Shown: positions 17,571 through 27,205, numbered from the stretch's first letter. The stretch is DNA of 64,000 nt from Streptococcus cristatus (GCF_003943505.1 NZ_RJPS01000001.1:303895-367894); one strand, 5' to 3'. The notes: a model not told the origin generated them from the letters alone. Numbers and translations are program-made.

Positions 17571-19547
17571 TTACTTATTGTCTTGGTTGGAAGAGTAGTT
17601 AGTGTTAGGGAATGATTCTACATTCTTGAAATTTTTTCCACCTTCCGAACTTGCCGCATAACCAAAGCGGTTATTTGGATTGCCTGCTGTATTGACAACT
17701 GTTGTTTGTGGAGTTTTTTCTGGCTCTGAACTAGGGGCTTCACCGTAAGATTTTGGTTGTTCAAAGACTTGGACACTTGTTATCTTACCTTTTGTAGCCG
17801 CATAGCCAAAGCGATTATTCGGATTACCTGCTGCATTTGCAACTGTTGTTTCTGGAGTTTTTTCTGACTCTGGACTAGGAGCTGGATCTTCTGGCTTCTT
17901 CTCTGGTTCTTGACCAGGAGCTGGTTTCTCTGGTTCCTTTTCAGGTTCTTTTTCTGGAGTAGATGGTTCCTTATAATCATCAGGAAGAGATGCTCTATAT
18001 GGATCATCTTTACGTCCAGCTGCTGCTAATTGAGCCTGCATTTGAGCTTCATAGTTTTTGAAATATCCAAATAGACGCTCAGATCTAGCTAAAGCTTCAT
18101 TGGTTACTTCTGATTCTGCAGCCTTCGCAGCTTCTTCATTTCCTTTCAACGCAGCATATTTATCATCTCTTGCTTTTTGCTCAATAATCCATTGTTTTTC
18201 CAACTCTTTCCAATGGTCTTGAACACTTTTTCCAAAGATATCTTGGTTCTTGATAGCCATTTGGTCAATATGCCATACTGTCCAGTACCATGAGTTTGGA
18301 TCATAAGTAGCTGTCTGTGGTTTGAAGGCCTTGTAAGTATCCTGAACGTTACCGTAGAAAGGCACATATGGTGTATTACGTGATGGTCCCAAACCGAGCC
18401 AAACTTTACCACCGAAAGATTTTGGCAGTTTCGGATCAATTTGGTAGACATGGGCATCGATAACATTTTCATTACCTAAAGCGTACTTGTACTGATCTTT
18501 ACGAACAGCATCATTTGCCCCATCATCACCTTGTTTCTTAACGCCAATTTGATCATCCGGTACGAAACGGCCATTCAAATGTTCAAAGCGGTTCCGTTGC
18601 ATAGCAAAGGCATCTTCAAGAGTGAATTTCTTGTTTGGATCTGTTGGAGAGCGGAAAAGTTCATACTCTTCATCTTCGTAAGTAATTTTAGATTTTGGAT
18701 CAAGAAGTGTGATTCCTGCATACGTACGAGAACGGTCGCCTTCTGCATATTTTTCAGGTCCGTATGATTTAGCAATATGGAAATTACCATCTTTATCTGT
18801 CTTGTAGTTTCCTGCTTCTTTGGCTACTTTCTCTACATCTTCAGAAGCAATAACATTTTCTTTGTCCTTCAAATCTACATGGCCAAGGTAATAAGTATTA
18901 GCAAATACCGCGTATTTATCTTCTGGCACTTTCACGGCTACGTATTGGTGGCCAGACAAGATTTCCATGTACCAAGTCTCTTTTTGATCGGCAACCACCA
19001 CTGTATTCCCTTCAGCAGAGCCCTTTTCTTGAATGACTTTTCCAAGCAATTCGATTGCTTCACGAGCTGTTTTGGCACGTGGCAGAACCACATCTAGCAT
19101 AGCAGCTTCTGCCAAGCCATCTGCTTTCAGAGGGTCTTTTTCAAGAACTTTTTTATTTGGAATTGCTGTGACTGTGGACGACATAGAAACACCTGCTTCA
19201 TTAAAGCCATGTTCTCCAAAAGCACCGTTACTACCATCACCACGCGCAGAATCATAGGTTGCAGTATATTTCATTTCGCTGGCTGCACGTGGATAGGTAA
19301 AACCATTGGACTCATCCACAATCTGGTCGCCTTCCTTATATTTCTTAGCTTCCACAACAACATAGTTTTTGTTGTGCTTGCCACCATTCGGGTAGTAAGG
19401 ATAGTCTTCTGTACGACCAAAAAGTGTTGATCCATCCTTAGTCAAATGCCGACCAATAATGAAGCCACAGCAGGCTTGCACAGCTTGGATAGGTAAGAGC
19501 ATGATTGCCATTAATGAAATAGCAATTTTAAAGATTGTCTTCTTCAT
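17571..19547 (-). CDS. Secreted C69-family dipeptidase with a C-terminal repeat region
   Basis: 658 residues. A signal peptide (residues 1-25) is followed by ACCGFIIG, exposing an N-terminal Cys nucleophile as in Ntn hydrolases of family C69 (PepD-like). The catalytic domain spans to about residue 500. The tail is Pro/Glu-rich (PEKEPEKEPEKPAPG) and carries a duplicated module: TVANAAGNPNNRFGYAA and TVVNTAGNPNNRFGYAA, about 50 residues apart. No LPXTG sorting motif is seen, so it is secreted or held by the tail. It probably cleaves dipeptides or peptidoglycan-derived peptides outside the cell. The leader contains a GGGGGCATCCCCC hairpin upstream of the AAAGGAG site. Confidence 0.88.
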   Translation of the reverse strand: MKKTIFKIAISLMAIMLLPIQAVQACCGFIIGRHLTKDGSTLFGRTEDYPYYPNGGKHNKNYVVVEAKKYKEGDQIVDESNGFTYPRAASEMKYTATYDSARGDGSNGAFGEHGFNEAGVSMSSTVTAIPNKKVLEKDPLKADGLAEAAMLDVVLPRAKTAREAIELLGKVIQEKGSAEGNTVVVADQKETWYMEILSGHQYVAVKVPEDKYAVFANTYYLGHVDLKDKENVIASEDVEKVAKEAGNYKTDKDGNFHIAKSYGPEKYAEGDRSRTYAGITLLDPKSKITYEDEEYELFRSPTDPNKKFTLEDAFAMQRNRFEHLNGRFVPDDQIGVKKQGDDGANDAVRKDQYKYALGNENVIDAHVYQIDPKLPKSFGGKVWLGLGPSRNTPYVPFYGNVQDTYKAFKPQTATYDPNSWYWTVWHIDQMAIKNQDIFGKSVQDHWKELEKQWIIEQKARDDKYAALKGNEEAAKAAESEVTNEALARSERLFGYFKNYEAQMQAQLAAAGRKDDPYRASLPDDYKEPSTPEKEPEKEPEKPAPGQEPEKKPEDPAPSPESEKTPETTVANAAGNPNNRFGYAATKGKITSVQVFEQPKSYGEAPSSEPEKTPQTTVVNTAGNPNNRFGYAASSEGGKNFKNVESFPNTNYSSNQDNK

Positions 19548-19597
19548 TATGAACTCCTTTTTATTTTTGGGGGATGCCCCCGGATGTTTATAGTTCT

Positions 19598-19635
19598 AGT
19601 ATAGTCCTTTTTAGGTCTTTTTGCAAGCGCTTACA
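19598..19635 (-). promoter_or_regulatory. Dipeptidase promoter with overlapping CcpA cre site
   Basis: Reverse strand TTGCAA (19621-19626), 17-bp spacer, TATACT (19598-19603). A full cre match TGCAAGCGCTTACA / TGTAAGCGCTTGCA (19622-19635) covers the -35 box, predicting CcpA repression in glucose. Confidence 0.75.
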
Positions 19636-19798
19636 AAAATGTTTTTTTTATACCTTTTACAGATAGAAAATAGAGAAAACATACATTGATGAAAAAGTAG
19701 AGATAGAAACATTCCCAGTTTATTCCTAATATATGACTGATTATACCTCTTTAAAGTAAAATCCCTTACTTCATAAAAATCATATTTATAAAAAGAAT

Positions 19799-19974
19799 GA
19801 GAGTGCGACAGAAATCGGTAATTCGTTAGAATTCGATTTCGTTGTCCCACCTCCGCACAGTTGAGTAGGACTGTAAAAGCTGATGAAATCAGCCTAGTAG
19901 AGACCACTCAACCACTGCGTCTCGCTCGACAATCCAAATACAATTGAGAGGCTAGGACTTTTGTCCTAGCCTCT
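19799..19974 (+). repeat. Three-hairpin intergenic repeat, copy A
   Basis: About 175 bp. Hairpin 1 is formed by GTGCGAC...GTCCCAC with inner GAAATCG/CGATTTC; hairpin 2 by GTTGAGT...ACTCAAC with inner AGCTGAT/ATCAGC; hairpin 3 is GAGGCTAGGAC/GTCCTAGCCTC. Open frames over this element are not genes. The remaining 250 bp before it (19548-19798) hold only the dipeptidase promoter. Confidence 0.85.
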
Positions 19975-19985
19975 AAGTTCATTTC

Positions 19986-20669
19986 TCAAAAAATTGGTCG
20001 CTGAAAAGTCAGAAACATCAGAATAGCTGCTAATCCAAGGTAGGCTGCCAATGCTGAAAACCGTTGAGGCTTGCTAAAAGCGTAGCGCTCTCCCGAAATT
20101 GGTAAGATCACAGCTCCTAAAGCTCCACCGACTAGACCGCCCAAGTGGCCTGCAAGACTAATTCCCGGTAAAAAACTAATGATAAGATTGACAGCCAGCA
20201 GGCTCATATAGGACTGACCCAGCTGCTGCAGATAGTAGTTTCTCGTAGCATAACGAAGCACAACAACGGAAGCAAAAAGGCCGAAAAGAGCAGTAGAAGC
20301 TCCAGCTGCCAGGCTTTCGGGTGAAAAATAGACAACAAATAAGTTCCCCATCACCCCAGACATGAGATAGAGCAATAAGAATTTCCATGGTCCGAAAATA
20401 TCTTCTATCTGACGACCAAGGAAATAGAGCGTCAGCATATTGACCACAAAATGCTCCAAACCAATGTGGATAAAAATAGCAGCAAAAACCCGCCAAAATT
20501 CCATAGGCGTCTCTTGGATTGTATAGCCACGTACTGCCCCAAAGTAAGACAAGGCTTCCGTACTACTATATTGGAAACCGTAGAAAAGAAACATTAAAGC
20601 AAAGACAAGGCTTGTTATGATCAATAAAATACTTGTCACGGGATAGTCTCTATCAAAGATTTGTTTCAT
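19986..20669 (-). CDS. Rhomboid family intramembrane serine protease
   Basis: 227 residues with about seven hydrophobic helices. The catalytic Ser lies in AAGASTALFGLFAS (GxSx, about residue 125) and the His partner in LAGHLGGLVGGALG (about residue 178); HIGLEHFVVNMLTLYFLG is the conserved loop-1/helix-2 region. Cleaves membrane-spanning substrates in the bilayer; the target is unknown. It overlaps the 3' end of the upstream folate gene by 17 bp, so they are co-transcribed. Confidence 0.93.
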   Translation of the reverse strand: MKQIFDRDYPVTSILLIITSLVFALMFLFYGFQYSSTEALSYFGAVRGYTIQETPMEFWRVFAAIFIHIGLEHFVVNMLTLYFLGRQIEDIFGPWKFLLLYLMSGVMGNLFVVYFSPESLAAGASTALFGLFASVVVLRYATRNYYLQQLGQSYMSLLAVNLIISFLPGISLAGHLGGLVGGALGAVILPISGERYAFSKPQRFSALAAYLGLAAILMFLTFQRPIF

Positions 20670-21189
20670 AAACGAGTAACTCCTTTACCGCAACATCATG
20701 TTGAGTTGGTAGAAATTCTGCCTGTTGGACTGCATAAATAGTGCTGATGGATGCTCCTTTATAATCAGCCAGATAGCGGTCATAGTAGCCACCGCCGTAA
20801 CCAATTCGAAAACCTTGAGAATTGAAGACCACACCCGGCACATGAATCAGATCAATTTCTGTCTTATCAACAGCCTCTTCACTTATTGGCTCCAGCAGAC
20901 CAAAAGAGCTTTTTTGCAGGCGACTTTCATCATAGTCCACAAATATCATCCGACCCTGGCCATAGGTCTTAGGCACTAAAACCCGCTTACCATCCAACTG
21001 AGCCTGCTTGATAAAGGCTGCGATAGAGACTTCATGCGGCATAGAAAGATAGGTAGCAATAACCTGAGCTTCTTGATAAGCTGCTGAACTGAGCAAGTGC
21101 TGGGTCAGCCAGCTATCTGCCAGCTCTTTTTCTTTTCCCGACAGTTTCTTCATTTGCTTTAGTACAGTTTGTCTCAGCTCTTTTTTCAT
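20653..21189 (-). CDS. 5-formyltetrahydrofolate cyclo-ligase
   Basis: 178 residues. The family signature RIGYGGGYYDRYL (about residue 140) binds ATP/phosphate, with N-terminal Lys/Arg-rich MKKELRQTVLKQMKKLS. Converts 5-formyl-THF to 5,10-methenyl-THF using ATP. ATG 21189 was preferred over GTG 21198 because AGGTGGGG then lies about 8 nt upstream. Middle gene of a compact reverse operon with the deacetylase and rhomboid genes. Confidence 0.93.
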   Translation of the reverse strand: MKKELRQTVLKQMKKLSGKEKELADSWLTQHLLSSAAYQEAQVIATYLSMPHEVSIAAFIKQAQLDGKRVLVPKTYGQGRMIFVDYDESRLQKSSFGLLEPISEEAVDKTEIDLIHVPGVVFNSQGFRIGYGGGYYDRYLADYKGASISTIYAVQQAEFLPTQHDVAVKELLVYETNL

Positions 21190-21208
21190 ACGGCTCACCC
21201 CACCTTTT

Positions 21209-22342
21209 TTATCTTTCGTTGATTTTATAATCTAGGAATTTCCCAATCTTTTCAATAGCAAAGGGCAGTGCTGCCTCGTCCGGTGTCATCTTGGGATGAT
21301 GGAGGGCATAGGGACTGTCCACTCCCAGCCAGAACATGACGCCCTTGACCTTGCTGAGCAAATAACCGAAATCCTCGCCTGTCATAGCCGGCGCAATATC
21401 AATCAGCTCCACTCCTTCTTCCTTCTGGAAAAAGTCCATCAATTCGTCTGCTAGACTAGGATCATTTTCCACAGGCAGATAGCCACCTTGCTTGAGTTCC
21501 AAGTCCAATTCCAGACCAAAGCTTTGGGCTATGCCCTCTGCTATTTCCCGTAAGCGCTTCTGAGTCAAGAGGTTCATTTCCTGAGTCAGAGTCCGAATGG
21601 TGCCATGCAGAAAGGCCGTTTCTGCGATGACATTGTTGGTCGTGCCAGCATGGAGCGAACCAAAGGTCACAACTGCCCCCTCGATAGGATCGACATTGCG
21701 GCTGACAATGGTCTGCACCTGGGTGATAAAGTAGCTAGCCGCCACCAAAGCATCATTGGCTTCATGAGGAAAAGCCGCATGGCCTCCTTTCCCCTTAAGA
21801 GTCAGCTTGACTTCACAGGTACCAGCAAAAAGCGTTCCTCTATTAGTGGCAATATCACCAACCTTGAGGTCCGGTCGCACATGAAGTCCGTAAAATTCAT
21901 CTGGCAGCCAGTCGCCAAAAGCACCGTCTTCGTACATGAGCATGCCGCCAGCTTCATTTTCCTCAGCAGGCTGAAAGAGAAAGAGTAGATTATGGGTAGG
22001 CTGAGCGCTCACAGCTTGTTCCAGCAGGCCTAGAGCGACCGTCATGTGCATATCGTGTCCACAGGCATGCATCCGACCTTCATGGGTACTAGCAAAGTCC
22101 AGACCTGTCTCCTCGACAATCGGAAGACCATCGATATCCGTCCGCCAACCAATCGTCTTATCGGGTGAACTTCCCTTGATAAAGACCAAAATACCCGTCC
22201 GCCAAGTTCGGATTTCCACAAAGTCTAGACCTGCTGTCAGTCCATCAATGACCTGCATCAGGTAGGCATGAGTCTTGTATTCTTCCAGACCGATTTCTGG
22301 TATCTGGTGTAAATCACGGCGAATGTTCAGATAATCAAGCAT
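21209..22342 (-). CDS. N-acetyldiaminopimelate deacetylase (M20 family)
   Basis: 377 residues of the M20/amidohydrolase family. Metal-binding motifs are HACGHDMHM (about residue 92), PAEENEAGG and [10 protein letters not shown]. With the neighbouring tetrahydrodipicolinate N-acetyltransferase it completes the acetylated branch of lysine/diaminopimelate synthesis, removing acetate from N-acetyl-LL-DAP. The context makes this specificity much more likely than a generic amidohydrolase. A GC-rich hairpin (about 22400-22425) lies between it and the upstream gene. Confidence 0.9.
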   Translation of the reverse strand: MLDYLNIRRDLHQIPEIGLEEYKTHAYLMQVIDGLTAGLDFVEIRTWRTGILVFIKGSSPDKTIGWRTDIDGLPIVEETGLDFASTHEGRMHACGHDMHMTVALGLLEQAVSAQPTHNLLFLFQPAEENEAGGMLMYEDGAFGDWLPDEFYGLHVRPDLKVGDIATNRGTLFAGTCEVKLTLKGKGGHAAFPHEANDALVAASYFITQVQTIVSRNVDPIEGAVVTFGSLHAGTTNNVIAETAFLHGTIRTLTQEMNLLTQKRLREIAEGIAQSFGLELDLELKQGGYLPVENDPSLADELMDFFQKEEGVELIDIAPAMTGEDFGYLLSKVKGVMFWLGVDSPYALHHPKMTPDEAALPFAIEKIGKFLDYKINER

Positions 22343-22428
22343 TTTTCTTTCCTTTAAAATCTTGTCAGTACAAACAAAGAGTCAGACCGCCCCGATGAAG
22401 TTCAAGGGCGGCTATCTTTTAACCAATA

Positions 22429-23127
22429 TTAAAGAGTACGCAGAGCGTCTTCCAGGGCTGTCTTCTGCTGGGTCTTCTCGTCAATGGTCTTGATAACTCG
22501 TGCTGGAACGCCAGCAACTACTACGTTTTCCGGAACATCCTGGGTCACAATCGCACCAGCCGCAACAACGGAACCACTGCCAATTTGTACACCTTCAATC
22601 ACAACCGCATTGGCACCAATCAGCACGTTATCTCCGACCCGAACTGGCTCAGCGCTAGCTGGCTCAATGACTCCCGCCAGAACAGCACCAGCACCGACAT
22701 GACTGTTTTTGCCGACAATCGCTCGGCCGCCCAGAATAGCACCCATATCAATCATGGTCCCAGCACCAATTTCTGCACCGATATTGATGACTGCCCCCAT
22801 CATGATGACAGCATTATCACCAATTTCAACTTGGTCACGGATAATAGCACCCGGCTCAATGCGGGCATTGATGTCACGCTTATTCAAAAGCGGCACCGCT
22901 GAATTGCGGGCATCCTGCTCTACGACATAGGTCTTATTTTCCTCTAAGTTCACTAGGAGCGGCTTGATTTCTTCCCAGTCTCCAAAAAGAACATTGCCTA
23001 ACTTCACAACAGACCAAGGAATCAAACCGTGCAATTCTCCATCAAAAGTTACCTTGACAGGAGTTTTTTTCTTGGCATCAGCGATAAATTGGATAATTTC
23101 TTGAGCGTTCATTTTCGTAGCAGACAT
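22429..23127 (-). CDS. dapH: 2,3,4,5-tetrahydropyridine-2,6-dicarboxylate N-acetyltransferase
   Basis: 232 residues. The N-terminal alpha-beta cap ([26 protein letters not shown]) is followed by left-handed beta-helix hexapeptide repeats ([35 protein letters not shown]...). Transfers acetyl from acetyl-CoA to tetrahydrodipicolinate; a trimer is typical. Also written dapD. It leads the operon from an extended -10 promoter (TGTTATAAT at 23200-23208). Confidence 0.95.
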   Translation of the reverse strand: MSATKMNAQEIIQFIADAKKKTPVKVTFDGELHGLIPWSVVKLGNVLFGDWEEIKPLLVNLEENKTYVVEQDARNSAVPLLNKRDINARIEPGAIIRDQVEIGDNAVIMMGAVINIGAEIGAGTMIDMGAILGGRAIVGKNSHVGAGAVLAGVIEPASAEPVRVGDNVLIGANAVVIEGVQIGSGSVVAAGAIVTQDVPENVVVAGVPARVIKTIDEKTQQKTALEDALRTL

Positions 23128-23502
23128 GGCGTCACCTCTTTGTTCTTTCTATTCTTTGTTGGGAGAAGATAGTCCCTCTCCTATCTCTTTTATTTCTCTA
23201 TTATAACACAATTCGGCTATACAGTTAGGACTTTATTAGCAGCTAGTATGCTATTTAGTCTCTTTAAGTTTATTCAGATGAAATTGGCCATCCTTTCCCT
23301 TTACAAAGTTTAGTCGGTACCTGCCTTGTTCCCTCTTTGGCATTTGCTTCAGCCACCAAACTAGACTCTTGCTTTAAGGATACCCTTGTTCTGCTAAATT
23401 TCCCCTCATGTTCCCTTCCTAATTTTTCTAAATCTCTTTTTCCCCATCGTCACATCTTTCTGTTACTTTAAAAACAGGAGACCATTTACCTAGTCTATTT
23501 TC
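23128..23502. other. Intergenic region with dapH promoter
   Basis: Holds the extended -10 TG-T-TATAAT (reverse, 23200-23208). The remaining 300 bp towards the next gene is pyrimidine-rich; I see no gene or RNA in it. Confidence 0.5.
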
Positions 23503-24384
23503 TCAGACCGTGCTGGTCAGCAAACTTTTTAGACGGTAAAGCCCATTCACTTCGTCAAAATACAAAGAAACAGTCATATTGTCTGTGGTTGAGTAACTTA
23601 GACTAATTGAATCAACTTGCCCCTTAACTGATTTAGAAGCATAAATAGTTTTAGGCATCCCCAGTTCTGCTATAGCCTGTTTTACTTCCACTCCTTCTTG
23701 CCTATCTTGAGGAATAAGAGTTCGGTAATCATCGACCGATTTCGTAACTGGCCCCCAAGCATTACGAAATAATCTAACGTATACCAATGAGAGCTCTGTT
23801 CTACCCTCAACATCCCTAAACCTTAAGGTAATATCTCCTTTCTCTCCTATTAATTTATATGTCAATTCTACTAATTGGCTGCCTTTCACGCTATTATCTA
23901 TGCTACCGGAACTAGCTTTTCCATACTTCTCGACAACATCCTGTGGGAGCACATTAGGTTCTTTCATCGTTTTTACCATCTGTAGTACATCTTCTATTTG
24001 GAAGTCTATTTGTCGATTCTCGTCAACAAGATTAGAATCTGCCTCAGTCAGCTGCTTTATCTTGTTTTCTGATTCTGTCGGAACAGTATTAACAGACGAT
24101 ATAGCTGATTGATTTCCTTCTGACTGAAAAGTTGGTCGCATATACAAAATAATCAGTCCCACTAGAACTGCAGCAATCACTAAGAGTGTGGCATAACGAG
24201 ATAGCACAGACTTTGCTAAAAACTGGCCATTAGGATTGACTGCTGACTCTGTTCGCCGCTTTTCTTTACTTGAAAACTCAAAACCCGACTCTCGAGGGCC
24301 ATCATTAGAGAAGGCTCTCTGCTTTTTTTGGTCTAAACTTGACCTTTTTCCCCATTCTCTTTGGACTTTTCTTCCTTTTCCCAT
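23503..24384 (-). CDS. Single-pass membrane protein, paralogue 1 (possible BLIP/SmpA-like extracellular domain)
   Basis: 293 residues from ATG 24384, which has GGAGAGG 6 nt upstream. The N-terminal basic cytoplasmic stretch (MGKGRKVQREWGKRSSLD) extends to about residue 65, one helix covers about 66-88 (LLVIAAVLVGLIILYM), and an extracellular domain follows. That domain repeats a unit twice: VVEKYGKASSGSIDNSVKG and AIAELGMPKTIYASKSVKG, each followed by a beta-rich segment. The lG/yG-x-P/A-s... pattern resembles tandem BLIP/SmpA/DUF3862-like folds; this is inference. Third gene of a cluster of three paralogues. Function unknown. Confidence 0.7.
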   Translation of the reverse strand: MGKGRKVQREWGKRSSLDQKKQRAFSNDGPRESGFEFSSKEKRRTESAVNPNGQFLAKSVLSRYATLLVIAAVLVGLIILYMRPTFQSEGNQSAISSVNTVPTESENKIKQLTEADSNLVDENRQIDFQIEDVLQMVKTMKEPNVLPQDVVEKYGKASSGSIDNSVKGSQLVELTYKLIGEKGDITLRFRDVEGRTELSLVYVRLFRNAWGPVTKSVDDYRTLIPQDRQEGVEVKQAIAELGMPKTIYASKSVKGQVDSISLSYSTTDNMTVSLYFDEVNGLYRLKSLLTSTV

Positions 24385-24496
24385 CCTCATCCTCTCCAAG
24401 GAACCTAAGTTCCTCTTGTTTTTCTAGTAATTCCTGTCTTTCCGCTAAAAACAACTTCTGCTAAATAAGCCAAGCTCTAGCACCAAGCACTTCCTA

Positions 24497-25477
24497 TCAA
24501 TAAACACTCTTCCGAGTCAACTCATAGTCACCTGTTGGACTTAAGACAAACTCTAAATAGAGATATCTTCCATCTTTTAGTTTATATTTGATGTAAACTG
24601 TCGTTTGATTCTTATAGTCTGCCGACTTATTGATAACTTGTGGCACACCAAATCGTTCTAATACTGCTTGTAAATTTTTACTTGGTGCTGATTTATCCAC
24701 AGTAAAATCCTGAAAATCTTCCTCAATCCATAAATCCGAATGAGTTGATTGAGACTGGCTAAGCAATCCTTCCCCTCGAATTGTATTCAGCCGATACTGA
24801 TCTCCGATAAGATTGAAATAGAGCTTGACGATTTGCCCTCCACCTGATGAGAGATAAAAAAGGTAGAGAGCCTTTTCTTCTCCATCTTTAGCCACACTTC
24901 CCGAACTTGCTTTTCCATATTGTTCAGCAATTTCCTCTGCTGTCGGAGACAGTTGCTCACTCGCCCCCTGCCCAGGCGAAGAAACGTGCAGAGATAGGAC
25001 ATCCTCGAAAGTCCAAGTCATATTTTCTGGCTCCTTGTCAGCACTAGAAGCCGATGATGCCGACTCCTCTTGCTCCGAAGCTTCCCATTCGCTAGACGAA
25101 GAGTCTGCAACGTAAGCAGAAGCTATATTTTCTTGGCTCGATTCCCAGCTTATTTGGTCAATACTTCTGTCCCGAGTACTCACATTTGAAAGAAAACGAT
25201 AGAGTAAAAGAAGGGCTAATGATAGCAAGACCAGACTCATCAAAGCACCAGCTAGAGACTTAACATTCCCCTTCTTTCTTGTTCTAAGGCTCTTCGATCT
25301 CCAACCACTTTTGACTCCAAACTGCTTCTCTCCTAGCTTTTCTTTCCTTGCTTCTTCCTTTGTCTGCTCGAGGGCAGTTCCTCCCCTTTCCCGCTGATTC
25401 CTGACTGACGAAGTGTTTCTGGCTTTAAACTTGGATTTGTGCTCCCGCCTCAATGCTTCTAAATTTCTATCTTTCAC
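24497..25477 (-). CDS. Single-pass membrane protein, paralogue 2
   Basis: About 326 residues if started at GTG 25477 (MKDRNLEALRREHKSKFKA), which aligns with the start of paralogue 3 and has AGGTG upstream; a TTG start at 25492 is the alternative. A basic cytoplasmic region of about 75 residues precedes one helix (LAGALMSLVLLSLALLLLY), a Ser/Glu-rich linker and two repeat units: IAEQYGKASSGSVAKDGEE and VLERFGVPQVINKSADYKN. Same architecture as its neighbours at lower identity. Unknown function; probably membrane-anchored and exposed outside. Confidence 0.7.
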   Translation of the reverse strand: MKDRNLEALRREHKSKFKARNTSSVRNQRERGGTALEQTKEEARKEKLGEKQFGVKSGWRSKSLRTRKKGNVKSLAGALMSLVLLSLALLLLYRFLSNVSTRDRSIDQISWESSQENIASAYVADSSSSEWEASEQEESASSASSADKEPENMTWTFEDVLSLHVSSPGQGASEQLSPTAEEIAEQYGKASSGSVAKDGEEKALYLFYLSSGGGQIVKLYFNLIGDQYRLNTIRGEGLLSQSQSTHSDLWIEEDFQDFTVDKSAPSKNLQAVLERFGVPQVINKSADYKNQTTVYIKYKLKDGRYLYLEFVLSPTGDYELTRKSVY

Positions 25478-25552
25478 CTTTTCACCTATCAACTAAATAC
25501 TTGATTGCTCATTCCCTTTCTACAAACGGCTGATTCTCCTGCTAGGCAAGTA

Positions 25553-26905
25553 CTACTGAGCACCTGCATCTCCCGCTTCACTTTCCAAACCTAGACTCTC
25601 TGTCAATTGATAGCTTTGAGAGTTTTTATTTTTAAAAGAAAAACCGACCTTCTGACCATCCTCTAAACGGTAATAAATCGATAGAGTAGCATTGCTCAAG
25701 ATTCCCCCATGCCAATCGAGGCGCTCTGGAAGTCCCAACTGACTGACAATCTCTTGATAGGTCTTTCCTTTCCCTATACCAGAAAGATCTTGACGAGTGA
25801 GCTGAGCATTTCGGTTAGGCAGTTGCGTACTACTGAGATGCGTACATTTTAGGGATTCCAACTTAAGAGTTTCAGAAGGACCAAGATAGCTCTTAAAAGA
25901 GAGGTTAACTTTCGCTTCTGTCCCTGCTTGTGAATAGTTTAAATCTATTGTCTTGATTAGGTCATCTTGGTTCGTTTCCCTACCAGATTCAGCTTTCCCT
26001 AACTTTGCAACCACCTCGTCGACCTTTGTCAGATTTGGAACCGATGAAGTGAAGTCTGAGAATAAAGAAGTGATATCATCATAGGTGATATGAAACTGAT
26101 ACTCCTCTTTCTTAGCAATCCATTCTGGACGATTATCAGATTTTAAATCTTGATCCTTTCCATATGAGTCTAACATACGAGAAATAGCTGCAGCTTCTTC
26201 CATGCGTTTTATATCATCATTCTTTTTCCACTGCTCTACTATGCTATACATTGAGGCTATAATCCCCAAACTAGAAAGTAGCATCACCCTTATCTTAGAA
26301 AAGATTCCTCGTTTTTTCTTCCTAAACTCTACTTTATCTGTCTCTCTAGCAAGCTCATTGGAGCTTATTCGCGGAGAAAGCTTGGTCTGCTTTGCTTCAG
26401 TTACAAGGCCTGACATCGGCTGGATAGCTTGATTTCCACGAAGGAGTTGGTTCTGTTTTTTAGCTTTCAGTGATTCTAAGCTAGAAATGAGACGCTTTAG
26501 CTCCCTCTGCTTTAATTCCAACAAATTCTTTGACAGAAGCGACAGAGGCTCCTTCACCTGCTGAGCTCCTTCTAACTGCTCAGAAAACACCGGCTGGTCT
26601 TGAGAATTTATTTTAGTCCCATAGCCGTTTTTGTCCTCTATCGAAGAAATGTCAGACAGCTCATTGCTTGAGCTCTCTATTGGAAATACCACTTTTGATG
26701 GAGACCAAACGGAGGAACGAGCTTGATTTTCTTCTGCCCCTCCCTGCGCTTCTTGCAATCCCGCAGACGGTTTGATATGTTTGTCTCCCTTGGTTTTCCA
26801 TTTGGATAGAAAGGATGGTTGGCTATCTGCTGGCTTTTTCGTTTGAGCCTTCTTGAATTTCGATTGATGTTTCTGCCTCAAAGCTTCCAGATTTCTCTTT
26901 CCCAT
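25553..26905 (-). CDS. Single-pass membrane protein, paralogue 3 (longest)
   Basis: 450 residues with a strong GAGGAGG ribosome site. N-terminal MGKRNLEALRQKHQSKFKKAQ, a long basic, low-complexity cytoplasmic region to about residue 205 including LLELKQRELKRLISSLESLK with coiled-coil character, one helix (IRVMLLSSLGIIASMYSIV), then an extracellular part with two repeat units (VVAKLGKAESGRETNQDD; IVSQLGLPERLDWHGGILS). First gene of the cluster; the other two probably arose by duplication. Function unknown. Confidence 0.72.
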   Translation of the reverse strand: MGKRNLEALRQKHQSKFKKAQTKKPADSQPSFLSKWKTKGDKHIKPSAGLQEAQGGAEENQARSSVWSPSKVVFPIESSSNELSDISSIEDKNGYGTKINSQDQPVFSEQLEGAQQVKEPLSLLSKNLLELKQRELKRLISSLESLKAKKQNQLLRGNQAIQPMSGLVTEAKQTKLSPRISSNELARETDKVEFRKKKRGIFSKIRVMLLSSLGIIASMYSIVEQWKKNDDIKRMEEAAAISRMLDSYGKDQDLKSDNRPEWIAKKEEYQFHITYDDITSLFSDFTSSVPNLTKVDEVVAKLGKAESGRETNQDDLIKTIDLNYSQAGTEAKVNLSFKSYLGPSETLKLESLKCTHLSSTQLPNRNAQLTRQDLSGIGKGKTYQEIVSQLGLPERLDWHGGILSNATLSIYYRLEDGQKVGFSFKNKNSQSYQLTESLGLESEAGDAGAQ

Positions 26906-27118
26906 AACTCCTCCTCTATTGGCTCTTCTATCATTGAAAAGACGACCCTATTAACCGTTCACAATGCCTCTTCGCTGAATGCTGCTATTCTCTTTTCTAT
27001 ACCATTCATACTGGGGGTAACATCCAGCGATTGTATGCACCATGAAACTTGTCATGCTAATATAACTTTATTCCAGTATATCATATTTTGAACTGCCTTA
27101 GCTTGAAAGCACACAAGC
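26906..27118. other. Upstream region of the paralogue cluster
   Basis: AT-rich, with the ribosome site of the first paralogue and presumably its promoter; no coding signal seen. Confidence 0.4.
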
Positions 27119-27147
27119 AAAAAGGCACGAACTCTCGTCCGTGCCCA
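27119..27147 (-). terminator. Terminator downstream of the 12-residue peptide frame
   Basis: Reverse-strand GGCACGGAC-gaga-GTTCGTGCC stem followed by TTTTT. Confidence 0.75.
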
Positions 27148-27166
27148 CAAAACCAACTATATATGA

Positions 27167-27205
27167 CTATTTTTGTTTCACTTGTTCAGCCAAAAATAAC
27201 TTCAT
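27167..27205 (-). CDS. Possible 12-residue peptide MKLFLAEQVKQK
   Basis: ATG preceded by AAAGGAG with a 5-nt gap, twelve codons, TAG, then a rho-independent terminator 20 bp later. An extended -10 (TGTTACAAT, reverse, 27314-27322) lies about 110 bp upstream, so the whole looks like a short transcription unit of about 190 nt. It could be a peptide gene, a leader, or a truncated end of an old gene. No homologue is recognised. Confidence 0.4.
   Translation of the reverse strand: MKLFLAEQVKQK

Noticed and set aside
19611..19907. Frames over the repeat copies (19611-19907, 51055-51342, 54654-55043), all with ALLNCAEVG-type translation
   Set aside because: The shared protein-like sequence is the translation of the three-hairpin DNA repeat; the conserved feature is base pairing, not codons.
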